Source: Siphonodentalium dalli
Lineage: Eukaryota; Mollusca; Scaphopoda; Gadilida; Siphonodentaliidae
DNA length: 64,000 nt
Direction of reading: 5' to 3'
Assembly: GCA_032622095.1 (NCBI GenBank)
Contig: CP136069.1
Span: forward strand, 122,254,126-122,318,125
In this document: in pieces, positions 11,211 through 22,210 of the stretch
How the letters are laid out: each line of letters opens with the position of its first letter
Numbering within the stretch: the first letter of the stretch is position 1
Notes under the pieces: generated by a model
Database searches by the model: none
Seen by the model: the letters and a program-made list of their open reading frames with translations, nothing else
Told to the model about the DNA's origin: nothing
Translations under genes and position numbers: made by a program

Positions 11211-11610
11211 GCATGGGAGTTCCGTAAATATCCTTTCTTTTTACAAATTCAGGTTTTTATAATCAAATATATATTATTAACATCATGAAATACTAATTTT
11301 GTAAACTATACAACAAGGAAGTTTATATTCCACGAGTCTTCGCTAAAATATCGCTTAATTATTGTGTGTGGAATCGTGTGAATACCAAAAATGTCGCGTA
11401 ACTCAAAATGCCCACCTCCGATGTTTGGGGACTTTTTGTATAGTGTATAGCAGACACTCATAAATGTATATTGAGAGTAGAACGTATTTTTCAGTCCCAA
11501 ATACTTCAATATCTTCCAGATCCGCAATATAGTGCATGGCATATTGCCCTCGAGCATAAAAATTGGCCATTACTCAGCAACAATATTGGACATTTACAGA
11601 ACTCCCATGC
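11211..11610. mobile_element. MITE-like element with 20-25 bp inverted ends
   Basis: The left end GCATGGGAGTTCCGTAAATA is the near complement of the right end, ATTTACAGAACTCCCATGC. The interior is about 350 bp, AT-rich, with one chance minus-strand frame (11306-11557). Confidence 0.65.
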
Positions 11611-11640
11611 CCTGTAATCATCTTTGGTAACCATACGCTA

Positions 11641-11698
11641 ACTTTATTACAACGTCGTGACATGGGAGGGGAGATTGTTCCCTGCATTGTAATAAAGT
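11641..11698. repeat. Short inverted repeat
   Basis: ACTTTATTACAA and TTGTAATAAAGT enclose 34 bp. It could be a very small MITE or a chance AT palindrome. Confidence 0.5.
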
Positions 11699-12040
11699 AA
11701 CGAAGTTATTCAAATATAAAAGGCGTCTTATTATATTAATTGCTCAAGAGGGTCCTTCCTATTTGTCATTCAACAAACTGATAAGAGCAACAATAATGCA
11801 CCGGAGTTATATATGGTGGTTATATGAACCGCATGTCTATCAAACTTAGTTAACGTTGTGTACAGGTCTCGCCCGAGATAACCCGTAGATAAGAGTTTTA
11901 TTGAATGTTTACGGATACATTTTTCATTTCACTTGACACTTGTCTGTCAGTGTGAACTAGAAGTGAATGTCTAGTGAGTTCTAGAAGGATACTGTCTCCA
12001 GGTCAGTCATAATATAACTCAAACCGCTACAAGTTACGTA

Positions 12041-12183
12041 CAGTAATGCTCTAAGTAATCGACTTCTTAACCACAGCAGAATAATGGGTAACTTTTCAGG
12101 ATTTAGTCGGAAATATGGCTTGTGGCCATTCATCGGAAACCTCTCACCTGTGGTTAATGAGTTGATTACTTAGAGCATTACTG
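12041..12183. mobile_element. MITE with CAGTAATGC ends and TA flanks
   Basis: The left arm CAGTAATGCTCTAAGTAATC, continuing to CTTAACCACAG, is complementary to the right arm CTGTGGTTAATGAG..GATTACTTAGAGCATTACTG. TA flanks both ends (12039-12040, 12184-12185), as expected for a Tc1/mariner-type target. Size is 143 bp, without coding capacity. Confidence 0.8.
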
Positions 12184-12719
12184 TAGCTATGGTTTCGTAT
12201 ATATAGGGGTGGTTATTTCCAAATTGGTAATTTAATATTACCCCATCGCTTGTTATCCTATGGTAGTTTCATGCTTGAAAGTTCAAAGTGTTGTGATTTA
12301 TACCCTGCGATTAATTAGTTCAGGCGAATTACACGTACGTACAATACAAGTACTGTATCACCTTCGTCTCAATCAGATGATCAAAATAGCTTAATAAATA
12401 CACGACAAACATATAAATTCATATAATTTAAAAAGGATCCCTTCTGTTATTAGGCTCGTAACATTAATGATCGTTTTGTAGCAGTTTTTTTCCTTACGAT
12501 ATGGTAACACGTAGGTCGTCGGTGTGCCCAGGTCACTGATTCCTTGTATTATACTTTAATTGCTTCGTATAACTATAGATGATCAAATGTTAAATTCTTA
12601 TGAAAATTTATACTTTTCAATTGATACAATGAGAATGTCCCTAGGTTTTTTTTTCAATCTGGCCAATTTGTTCCAAATCTGGCTACGAACGCGTGGCCGT
12701 ATAAAAAAACTTGGCGTGA
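12184..12719. other. No recognisable feature
   Basis: AT-rich DNA. The frame at 12560-12805 runs into a dispersed repeat and is not supported. Confidence 0.4.
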
Positions 12720-12860
12720 AATGTGACCTACGTGTAGATCATGTCACAAAGCTATACTATGGCTACGCCTGTAGCGATCATATTCCACGAGTTCAAAACC
12801 TGTGAACGTTTTGATCTTCTGTTGGGGAAATTTTAACATTATGGCAAAATAACGCAGGTA
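12720..12860. repeat. Dispersed repeat shared with 19855-19990
   Basis: GATCATGTCACAAAGCTATA, then TGGCTACGCC, GAGTTCAAAACCTG and GAACGTTTTGAT align in order with 19855-19990. Both copies are diverged. Family unknown. Confidence 0.65.
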
Positions 12861-13007
12861 ATACATTTCTTTGTTAACAATCTCGAGCTGGAACCTTCTC
12901 ATACAGGAACAGGTATTATCCCAGAATATATATACCTACGTTATTTTGTCAATGTTATAAAGTTCTCTGTCAGAACACCAACACGTTCTCAGACTTTGGT
13001 GGAATAT

Positions 13008-13078
13008 ATCTGCGGCGTACCCAGAGTAGAGACTCATATGGAATATATCTGTGGCGTACCCAGAGTCGAGATTCATAG
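13008..13078. repeat. Two-copy tandem repeat, 39-bp unit
   Basis: GGAATATATCTGCGGCGTAC and GGAATATATCTGTGGCGTAC, each followed by CCAGAGT, GAGA and TCATA, are adjacent at about 39-bp spacing. Confidence 0.8.
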
Positions 13079-13932
13079 CACGATCTAACCTGCGTGTAGC
13101 TAACATCATCATAAACACTACACTGCCCTTCTAACGCTACATGTATTTTGTTCACCAAAAGCTTCTTTTCTCACAGGGCTGAACGTTATATTTTGTCCCA
13201 TCTGCCTTGCTATTCTGGGGTGTATATATCATTGGGCAGCTAATGCTCGAAACTGCAATTAAACCTTCATTAAAGGCTTGCCAATATAATAAACTATGTC
13301 ACATGTTATTTATCTTTACCTATGTTAGCTGTCGTTATGTGTTCTCGCAAACATATTTCGAGTATCCACGCTTGGTTAGCGATTGCCGTAATCGTAGTTA
13401 CACTGGGTCCGCGAGCATATAGCGTAATTATATCAACTGCAAAATTTTCATTGTTATTTCTTGCACTCTGAATGCGATACTTTCATCAATCCATGATATC
13501 ATGATTCAGCTTTCCAGCGCTGAAAAATGCGAATGGGTAGCCTTTCTAAGTACTAAGTTAATAAGTAATATTGGCCTGTTAAGATTGTTGGATATAGCGA
13601 TGGGTTGCTTCAGTAATGATAGTCAGGAATATATTTTTTCAAAAAATAAATGTTCCATGTATAAAGCTACACATTGAAGCTCATTGAAAAGCTATATCCC
13701 GTAGCCAGTGCAGCAATTTGTTATTTTCTGAAAGCTAAAGCTCGTGGAATAGGGCAGACTTCTTTCAACATGAAACGTCCAAGAAAAATATATTTTCCCC
13801 CCAAAAAAATAATTTATGTAATATAATAAACCAACGGGCGTACTATAGATACAGAGGATCTGCAACGAGTTATGTTGGGATATAAGATTGTATGAAACGA
13901 GTTTGATAAATTTGAATCAAAACGAGTATATG
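13079..13932. other. No recognisable feature
   Basis: AT-rich DNA. The phrase GAGGATCTGCAACGAGT near 13853 resembles the arm of the hairpin at 31515-31626 and may be a repeat fragment. Confidence 0.35.
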
Positions 13933-14117
13933 TGTTCTTGAATGTTTCATACACACAATGGTATTTTTTTCTCAAATCGCTCGGGTTAGCCGAACAGCGC
14001 GAAAATAACAACATTAAAAAAAATAACGGTACTTTTTCGTAACGGCATCATTTTTCCCTACTCGCATTATAGCAATTCAGCCGGACCACCAGCATCATAG
14101 CATATTAGCAGGACCAC
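13933..14117 (+). repeat. Right half of the AGTGGTCCTGCTAAT foldback element
   Basis: Aligns in order with 3037-3215: TGTTCTTGAATGTTTCATA, TTAGCCGAACAGCGCGAAA, GGTACTTTTTCGTAACGGCA and the terminus ATTAGCAGGACCACT (ends 14117). It points its terminus toward the minisatellite that begins about 37 bp downstream. Confidence 0.85.
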
Positions 14118-14153
14118 TTGAGAAGGGGTGATATAGTGCGGCGATGTCTACCC

Positions 14154-15553
14154 GGTCGACGACCACGTGCAAGAGCCGGCCTGACTGTTGAGCCTCAATC
14201 GGTAAACTACCTGTTTGACGACCACGTGCAAGAGCCAGCCTGACTGTTGAGCCTCCATCGGTAAACTACCTGGTCGACGACCACATGCAATAGCCGGCCT
14301 GACTGTTGAGCCTCAATCGGTAAACTACCTGTTTGACGACCACATGCAATAGCCGGCCTGACTGTTGAGCCTCAATCGGTAAACTACCTGTTCGACGACC
14401 ACATGCAATTGCCGGCCTGACTGTTGAGCCTCAGTCGGTAAACTACATGTTTGACGACCACATGCAATTGCCGGCCTGACTGTTGAGCCTCAATCGGTAA
14501 ACTACCTGTTCGACGACCACATGCAATTGCCGGCCTGACTGTTGAGCCTCAATCGGTAAATAACCTGGTCGACGATCACATGCAATAGCCGGCCTGACTG
14601 TTGAGCCTCAATCGGTAAACTACATGGTCGACGATCACATGCAATAGCCGGCCTGACTGTTGAGCCTCAATCGGTAAATAACCTGGTCGACGATCACATG
14701 CAATTGCCGGCCTGACTGTTGAGCCTCAGTCGGTAAACTACATGTTTGACGACCACATGCAATTGCCGGCCTGACTGTTGAGCCTCAGTCGGTAAACTAC
14801 ATGTTTGACGACCACATGCAATTGCCGGCCTGACTGTTGAGCCTCAATCGGTAAACTACCTGTTCGACGACCACATGCAATAGCCGGCCTGACTGTTGAG
14901 CCTCAATCGGTATACTACCTGTTCGACGACCACGTGCAAGAGCCAGCCTGACTGTTGAGCCTCAGTCGGTAAACTACATGTTTGACGACCACATGCATTA
15001 GCCGGCCTGACTGTTGAGCCTCAGTCGGTAAACTACATGTTTGACGACCACGTGCAATAGCCGGCCTGACTGTTGAGCCTTAATCGGTAAACTACCTGTT
15101 CGACGACCACGTGCAATAGCCGGCCTGACTGTTGAGCCTCAATCGGTAAACTACCTGTTCGACGACCACATGCAATAGCCGGCCTGACTGTTGAGCCGCA
15201 GTCGGTAAACTACATGTTTGACGACCACATGCATTAGCCGGCCTGACTGTTGAGCCTCAATCGGTAAACTACATGGTCGACTACCACATGCATTAGCCGG
15301 CCTGACTGTTGAGCCTCAATCGGTATACTACCTGTTCGACGACCACATGCAATAGCCGGGCCTGACTGTTGAGCCTCAATCGGTAAACTACATGGTCGAC
15401 TATCACATGCATTAGCCGGCCTGACTGTTGAGCCTCAATCGGTAAACTACATGGTCGACGACCACATGCAATAGCCGGCCTGACTGTTGAGCCTCAATCG
15501 GTAAATAACCTGGTCGACGACCACGTGCAATAGCCGGGCCTGACTGTTGAGCC
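14154..15553. repeat. 59-bp minisatellite, about 24 units
   Basis: The unit reads GACGACCACATGCAATAGCC, then GGCCTGACTGTTGAGCCTCA, then ATCGGTAAACTACCTGTTC. Period is 59 bp, judged from the regular one-base shift per 60-base line, with one extra G near 15357. Variation between units is concentrated at a few positions: CACATG or CACGTG, CAATAG, CAATTG, CATTAG or CAAGAG, AATCGG or AGTCGG, and GTTC, GTTT or GGTC. Shared variants recur in separate units, as produced by unequal exchange. No long open frame crosses it. It lies between inverted half-copies of a mobile element. Confidence 0.97.
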
Positions 15554-15820
15554 ATATGATATTATATAGTGTGTGTCGTGTGAGCGCTTATCGGCGTTAA
15601 GTCGTAAATGAACGGAAATCGATCTACTTACTTGGTTAGATCGAAGAGGATCATAAATCTGCTGTGTTTAAACAAATGTGACCCGATCGGAACGCAGATA
15701 ACCTCATTTCTATGAACAAACGGCAAACGAGCTTCGCGTTACACATTCAAGCGACAGGTCGAGTGGGCATATCAGAGCACACCCTGCAGATAAAACACGT
15801 GTGTAACATAACCCTGGTCA

Positions 15821-16020
15821 AGTGGTCCTGCTAATATGCTATGTTGCTGGTGGGTCCTGCTAAATTTCTATGATGCAGTTAAGGAAAGCTGATGCTGTAA
15901 ACAAGTACCGTTATTTGTTTCTAAAGTTGCCATTTTCGCGGTTTCCGGTAAGCAGGAGCATATCTAAACAAAAGCAAAAATACAAATAAGAAGCCATTAA
16001 GTGATTCAAACATTCAAAAA
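15821..16020 (+). repeat. Left half of the AGTGGTCCTGCTAAT foldback element
   Basis: Starts AGTGGTCCTGCTAATATGCT and follows 2726-2910 in order: GTTAAGGAAAGCTGATGCTG, AAGTACCGTTAT, CATTTTCGCGGT, AGCCATTA and ATTCAAACATTCAAA. With 13933-14117 it forms an inverted pair whose terminal sequences face inward on either side of the minisatellite. Confidence 0.85.
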
Positions 16021-16419
16021 CATATATATTGCAGCCGGACCTCACACGAATCTCATACCGTTTGGAAGTCTACCTATAGGCATGTGGATAATACCCCATT
16101 TAAACGATGACATCTAACAAGGGACGTGGTCGCATTGTTTTTGTTGTACTGATAAAGGGTCATCAGTTGAAAAATGGGTGTAAGGTTGGAAATTTACACT
16201 TGATGCATAAGTTGGAAAATGACAGTTCTGGGGGAGCGTGTGAATAGAATGTCTCCTATAGCAGTTAGGTCCGCTTTTGCATGGTCTTGATAAGGTGGGG
16301 TAGAGTTGGAAATTGCAATCTGTACACCCCAACAGAGAACCACTATACAAACGTCCCTGCATCCAACACACATTCGAAAAACTAAACCAGGAATATGCAG
16401 CAGTGTACATGTAAGAGTG
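16021..16419. other. No gene; possible relict of the TTGGAAATTTC repeat
   Basis: Phrases such as AAGGTTGGAAATTTACAC and GTTGGAAATTGCA suggest a diverged copy of the family at 4694 and 18315. The minus-strand frame 16114-16422 is not supported. Confidence 0.35.
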
Positions 16420-16625
16420 CATATGGACGTATACGCGGGATTACTTCAGCACCACGTGGCGACCTCCAGCCTGTCATTTCCTGGGTCCGGGTAACGCGGA
16501 CGGGTTACATACGAGACATATACTTAGTTGAAGTGCACTGCTGTGTTGTTTCGCTGAACGCGCGTTTTGTCCCAGCATATTCGATCAATTCTTTTACGCC
16601 CGCGCGTCGACAATACATAAATGTG
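16420..16625. promoter_or_regulatory. CpG-dense patch, possible promoter
   Basis: Roughly twenty CpG dinucleotides in about 200 bp (clusters ACGCGCG and CCCGCGCGTCG), unlike the CpG-poor surroundings. It lies about 1 kb upstream of the candidate exon at 17621-17839. No TATA box or initiator is clear. A promoter role is inference; a young CpG-rich repeat is the alternative. Confidence 0.2.
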
Positions 16626-17604
16626 TATATAGATATATTGTAACGGACTCATTAAAGCCACCCCGTGATTAGCCAGCGCAATGCTTATTGATCTCGTTCG
16701 GGTCTCTTGTGTATTTTAAAGTGTCCATTAAATTTAATTTATGCGCGAATAAAGGTGCATGTGTTTAATAACAATAACACCTGATCTTGAGGCAGGTGCA
16801 CAAAACAATACCTATATACATACATGACATGTGAAATTATATTAGAGCAACTGGGCATGTACATCAGTCATGTGTTCTATATGGTGGATCTTATATTGTA
16901 TTGATGTATTCCTCACGAGACGCCGACGCTTAATATAATGACTCTGCTTCCGGTCCTTAGTTTTCTTTCGAGTGCATGGGTGCGCATTGAGTTGGAAAGT
17001 TTAGTTAAAATCAACGTTTTAGGATGCGTTTTTCTCGCATGTAATGGCATATCGTTGTGGATATAAATATGTATGGATTAAGGATTATTATTCCGTTACG
17101 TCGACTCACAGTGGGTATAGGATATGCATAAAATCAGACCATGCATGATCTACAGGATTTGTGCGCTTGATTATTTTGTTGATTAACAGATTCGTCGAGT
17201 GTACATATATATACGAATGTGGAGGCAAATATAAATGTTCTTTAAACTTGTGTGAATCAACAAACTGAATGGACGACTCTTCATAGACCACTCCTAAATG
17301 ATTCGACACTAGAAAGTACAAACATGAAATGCTGGAATAGGAGTTCTTTGACATTGGGCGTGAAATACATGTAGCATGTGTCCATGTCGATGAGTATGCA
17401 CACAACGCAGGGTGCATAGACGGACTTAATCGATAAATTGACCACCAGGTGCAGTTAAGATAACATACTCTATACTTTTATAAATGATACTTTCGCCAAA
17501 ACAATACAAACGTTGCAAATGAATACGCATGCACAACGAATATACAAAGATGGCCAACAGTTAAACCGACTAATGGAAACTAGCAACTAAGCGGATTGGC
17601 AGGC
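16626..17604. other. No recognisable feature
   Basis: AT-rich DNA without a supported gene. Confidence 0.35.
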
Positions 17605-17620
17605 ACTTTTCGTCGGCACT

Positions 17621-17839
17621 ATGTTAAGAAGATCAATATGTGTTAGAGCGAACGCGCCGAGTCAACCGACGAACAACGAGAGGCAGAGGAAGGAAGAAAA
17701 GGGACTGATCATTATTGGGCCGTATAGACCGAAACCACGACCTGTCTACGTACAGCCACCTGCACTGATCAGGTCAATTTATGTACGTGCAAATGCTCCA
17801 TCGCACAGCTTCAGTAGCCATGGTGGTGTCAACGATCAG
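17621..17839 (+). CDS. Candidate coding exon with a duplicated R-S-I-x-V-R-A-N-A-P-S peptide
   Basis: This 73-codon open segment is rich in Arg, Pro, Lys and Ser. It holds RRSICVRANAPSQ near its start and IRSIYVRANAPSH about 47 residues later. The DNA under the shared residues differs at nearly every third position (Arg AGA/CGT, Ala GCG/GCA, Asn AAC/AAT, Ala GCG/GCT, Pro CCG/CCA, Ser AGT/TCG) while the peptide is kept, which points to selection on protein. It ends CAG followed by GTAATA, a phase-0 donor. The 5' boundary is uncertain: ATG at 17621, or an acceptor AG near 17601. I recognise no domain; it looks like a disordered linker. The next supported coding acceptor, also phase 0, is at 47261, so it could be an upstream exon of the CAP gene, but the gap is 29 kb and the link is unproven. 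Confidence 0.55.
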
Positions 17840-18314
17840 GTAATATGAATGATAACACCAAGGCCTTACGCAAGTTTTGTCTATCATACATGTACATTTG
17901 TCATTTGTACATGTTGTTTCAAAGAGATTTTCTGAAATCTGTCTGGATATTTTTCGTTAGAAATTCAGAACATGCTAGTAATGTGACTCGAATTTAAGAA
18001 ATATCATTTTCTTGAAAATTATAATAACACGCTCTATAATTTGAACATGACCTCTCGGAATTGACACTACATGTATAAAACCCCCCAACTGTACGTTTTC
18101 AATCCAGAAAATAATTACATCGGACCCACGAACCCATTAATAGAAGGTTTTGGTGGCCAAATGTGGACTTTCAAAAGGAGAAGTTTTAACACGTTTGAAT
18201 TATTGTCAGCCTAGCAAAAATTCCAATGATCGCCTCTTTTAAGTAGCGTTCATGAGCTGGTCAACCTAAAGCAGTAGATAATAAAGATCGCACTCCATTG
18301 TGAGCTTCTGTGAT
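17840..18314. other. No recognisable feature
   Basis: Possible intron following the candidate exon. No repeat or gene recognised. Confidence 0.35.
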
Positions 18315-18640
18315 CGTGGGTAATAACTTTTAACATTTGGAAATTGCATACCTGACACAAGATTATTTGGAAAATTCACACCAACAATAGGTTGAAATTG
18401 GTTTCGTATAGTGTGATTTTCCAACAATTTATTAGTGGGGGATTTGTTGTTTTTTAGCCCATGCATGCGGCATTTTCTTACTTTTGGTAAAACACTTTGA
18501 CTGAAATGGAGATTGCCCAACTGTAGTATGGGTGTCAGGTTGGACATTTCCAACACTTAGAAAGCTTTAGGCTTGCTAGGATTTCGCATCTTTCATGTTC
18601 ATATTAAAAAAAAATTCTGGTCCCTCCCCCGTGGCTAATT
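18315..18640. repeat. Dispersed repeat (TTGGAAATTTC family), second copy
   Basis: Aligns in order with 4694-5010 (TGCATACCTGACAC, CCAACAATAGGTTGAAAT, GGGTGTCAGGTTGGA, CTGGTCCCTCCCCCGTGGCT). The minus-strand frame at 18266-18556 lies within the repeat and is not a gene. Confidence 0.75.
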
Positions 18641-18976
18641 AATTTACGAAAATCAGGTGTGAATTTGATTGATTGACTGGTTGAGGGTTTAACGTCGTTT
18701 ATCACGACCAATAACAGAATCAGGAGTCACAAGAGATCGCAGCGAAGCAACTATATGTAGATGAATCAGACATTCGATTAGAATAAAACAGTAAGCTATG
18801 TACAAATAAAAGCACCCTAGAGGAAATATTTCCTCTTGGAGTCAGGAGTATAAATTCAAGAACTGACTTGTGTGCAAGCATAATATAGAACGCATAAAAG
18901 TAGTACAATAATACAACATCAATAGCAATTAAATAACAAGGAATTACCCAGACTGAATGCCAAAATATTTACAAGG

Positions 18977-19198
18977 TTATAATCTGATGAATCGTGCATG
19001 AGCCTTTATCAATGCGTCAAGCTGACGGCCGGGTGGGTCCAACATAATGTCATCCTGCACCCAACCGACAGCTTCCGCCCATAAACACTGCTTTTTGTCT
19101 CCTGGTGGTAATCGTTTCTCGTCAAACATCTGGTCAAACCCCGAGGCCCGATCCGTCATCTCAGGTTTAAACCGCCGTGAGTCAGCAAAATCCGTGGT
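18977..19198 (-). CDS. Unidentified minus-strand coding-like segment
   Basis: About 73 codons are open up to a TAA at 18977. The encoded peptide looks protein-like, with Trp and acidic residues and a segment DKKQCLWAEAVGWVQDDIML followed by DPPGRQLDALIKAHARFI. A Met lies at 19159; the frame continues upstream 13 codons to a stop. Base composition is more GC-rich than the neighbourhood. I do not recognise the family. GGTTTAAACC motifs next to it (19164, 19196, 20543) hint that it may be part of a decayed mobile element. A terminal exon of a host gene is the alternative. Confidence 0.3.
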   Translation of the reverse strand, partial: TTDFADSRRFKPEMTDRASGFDQMFDEKRLPPGDKKQCLWAEAVGWVQDDIMLDPPGRQLDALIKAHARFIRL

Positions 19199-20982
19199 TT
19201 AAACCAGAGAACATAGGTCTCTAAGTAACACATTCGTCATATCTGGTCCAGCCAGACCAGTGATTTAGCAGTAGTGTCTCTGTATCGTCGAGATAATTTA
19301 TGTACTTTCGCAATGCGGACCGTCTCGTTTTACTGACTGCGAAAATAAATAATTACGACAGCGAGCATATCTTGATTGGAAATATATCAGTTAGAAGCAC
19401 TCACACATATAACGCGTGTGGGGATAAGTTTTTGTCAATTCTTTTGCGTTTTATAAGCTTAAACTGGCAACTAAACCATCTAATTCGGCGGTCCAGCTAA
19501 ACCAGCTTTACCGAGGCTGAACTTGAGATGTCGAATCTGTCTTTCCTTCATCGCGGTTTAGAATTGTCAAACAATTAGTCAAAGGGTGGAGCTGTAAATA
19601 ATCTCGAGCGAGAGCGTGTCTAAGTGGCGACTGCCGACTGGTGTTAACATGTCACAGCTTTGCTCAGATATGGACATGTTCCTTCAGTATGATTTTTACA
19701 ACTATCTTGGGGTTTTATTTTTTGGCTTGTGGCAATCACAAATACTGGTGTTTTCTACGAATTCAACGTTTTAATTTTGACCCCAAAACGATGCTACTGC
19801 ATGACCAGATATGCATACACATAGTTTGCAATCCTGAACTTATACTGCTATATGAGATCATGCCACAAAACTCTACTCTGGCTACACCCATAAATTCCCA
19901 TTATATTCGACCAGTTCAAACCCTGGGAACTTTTTGATTTTCTGCCGTATGACGGGAAATATATGACATTGAAAAAAGCAACGCATGTAATATAAATCTT
20001 TATTTAAAAGCTGTCCCTTTGCATGGATGCCCACTTCCAACAGTTCAGATGCCGCGTATGGTGTGCACTATAAGCAAATTGCCTTCACTTGACTGATCTC
20101 TTGGTCCAGGATTGACTCGATTATGGAGCCTTTATTCAGCGTCAGAATTCAGCCTGCAGCCCCTTTGTGCGGTAGGAGCCTGCGACACCCTGCGAACATT
20201 TTGATTATTTTAACATTTTTTTAATTAATTAAGTAAATTTAAAACAAACAAATATGATTTTGAATTTTGTTTGGTTCCTGTTAGATTAAACTCCTTACTC
20301 AATTTAACAACACAATTTTTCTTATTTTTATATAAAAAATTTGTTAATCCAATGAGCGTGCACGTGTTAGCGATAATTTATGACGTGTCAATAACCATTA
20401 TATCGGCCTGTATTTTGATCCGATTGGTAAGAGGGTAGTCTGAATGCATGCTCATATCACCGAATCGAGTTGTCAATTAGCTGGCAACTGAACGACAATA
20501 ACGCCCCCTTAGACCCGGTTTGGCTGGACCACCAATGTAGGTTTAAACCAAGTTTAAACGAATAGAATATAGTATAGCTGCAACTGGCTCAACTTGAGTG
20601 GATTGTTTGGGAGCAACAGAAAACTTTTGCATCTTCAGTAGACGTTTCCACGGCCTGTGAAACATGCTCTTGTATATGAGTTATATCGGTTGCGTTAAGT
20701 TGTGTTGCTTGTGATACCCAACTGATGTTGGTCTGGCTGCTATCTGTTTCAGTAACGGCATCAGCACACGCTTTTATAGAAGCGATTGCAGATTATATGA
20801 CTGGTTCTATTGATGGTCGGGCACATCTATTTCTTGGCATCGAAATATCACAGATGTTTCTCGGCCTTACTCCTTTGAATTATTTTAAGTTAATCGTGCA
20901 ACATATCCTCGCGTAAATACGCACATAAAATCGACCTATATTGTTAAATGGGTACATACAATGTGATTATTTGATTCTGAAA
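19199..20982. other. No gene recognised; one dispersed repeat inside
   Basis: Apart from the repeat at 19855-19990, this is AT-rich sequence. GTTTAAAC-containing motifs near 20540 echo those at 19164-19200. The frame at 20725-20916 is unsupported. Confidence 0.35.
19855..19990. repeat. Dispersed repeat shared with 12720-12860
   Basis: GATCATGCCACAAAACTCTA, TGGCTACACCC, CAGTTCAAACCCTGG and GAACTTTTTGATTTTCTG match the 12.7-kb copy in order. Confidence 0.65.
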
Positions 20983-21250
20983 TAAGCACATAATGGAGTC
21001 ATACCTGTTATTTTATTTTTGGCGCGGGCCGCAGTGAAATCACTTGCTAGAGAGCGTGCACCTGAAAAGTCATGTTGATTAATTGTGGCATTGTCTCCAC
21101 ATAATCTGCTGAGAATAGCCTCATTATGAGTCGATAATGTGACTAAAAAGCTCTCAAATTTTTCAGCACATTATTGACTCAAAATGAGCCAATTCTAAGC
21201 AGATTAACTACCTAAAACAAGTTATATTATACGCAGATAGTGGGCGTATT
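20983..21250. repeat. Dispersed GAAATAAGC..TGGA repeat with internal hairpin
   Basis: TGATTCTGAAATAAGCACAT, ATGGAGTCAT, GAGCGT and later GAGAACAGGATGGA recur in order, with variation, at 21997-22210; shorter related fragments lie near 29370 and 31330-31410. The centre contains a hairpin (21112-21206: TCTGCTGAGAATAGCCTCAT against ATGAGCCAATTCTAAGCAGA). Confidence 0.6.
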
Positions 21251-21996
21251 TTTGGGAGAACAGGATGGATAGTCCCATTTTGGGACATAAACGATCGATT
21301 GGGACGATCGATTGCAATATGTGCACCTTTAGAGTTTGCACAGCGTCCACACTTTAACTCCATGAGGAGTTAACTACGCCAATATTTCTGATTCCGAAGA
21401 ATCAGCTATATCGCGGGTTCTCACGCAGCTCTGTTACTGTTCAATGTCTTGTGAGGAGTAATCAACACTGGTGTTTGTGCAATAGATGTAAATTTCATAA
21501 GAGCGTCAGCGTGGCCCAGTCCAGATAGGTTTGATCGATTTGAATTGTCCGGCTATGCTTTGTATCGATGTACTGTTGACAAATACAGAAGGTATCTTGA
21601 CATTCGGATAACCAAGAACCTAGTAACGAGGATATACCTCAGAACCAGTGGAACTTAGCCAGTTATCATCCTTATGTTTTGGATTGTTTTGAGTTGTTGC
21701 CATATGAAAAGCAAATAATCGACTACTAGCCCAGCAGCAGCCTCAGACTACCCTTCGAATTGTGATCGTACCAATGATTGGTGCATAGATGAAGCGGTGA
21801 CCCGTCTAGCCGCTGCATCATCTCGATACCTCCCCACATCGAGATACGCGTGAACATTGCAAGATGATTGAAACAAACAGTTAACGGTTATGAGGACGAA
21901 ATGCTAAGAGACATGACACAAAAGAAACAACAAACACAAAACAGAACAAACAACAAGACACCAGGACCTAATTATTCACATTAGTTCATGTTGAAC

Positions 21997-22210
21997 TTTT
22001 TAGATTCTGAAATAAGCCCAAAATGGACTTATGCTCGTTATATTGTTATATGGCACGTGCCAACGCATATTATAAAGAGCGTACAAATGGTAAGTCGATT
22101 TAGTTTCACATCGAGCGTAATTCAGATTCAAATAATGTCGATATGGGCTTATTTGTGTTTCTGAAATATGTTCAATATGAGCTTAATTTCAGAAGAACAG
22201 GATGACAAAC
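21997..22210. repeat. Second copy of the GAAATAAGC repeat
   Basis: AGATTCTGAAATAAGCCCAA, ATGGACTTAT, AGAGCGTAC and AGAAGAACAGGATGACA follow the order of 20983-21250. Confidence 0.6.

Noticed and set aside
14154-15553. Regular 59-bp array considered as a CRISPR-like array
   Set aside because: Units are tandem over their whole length with no unique spacers, and the setting is eukaryotic.
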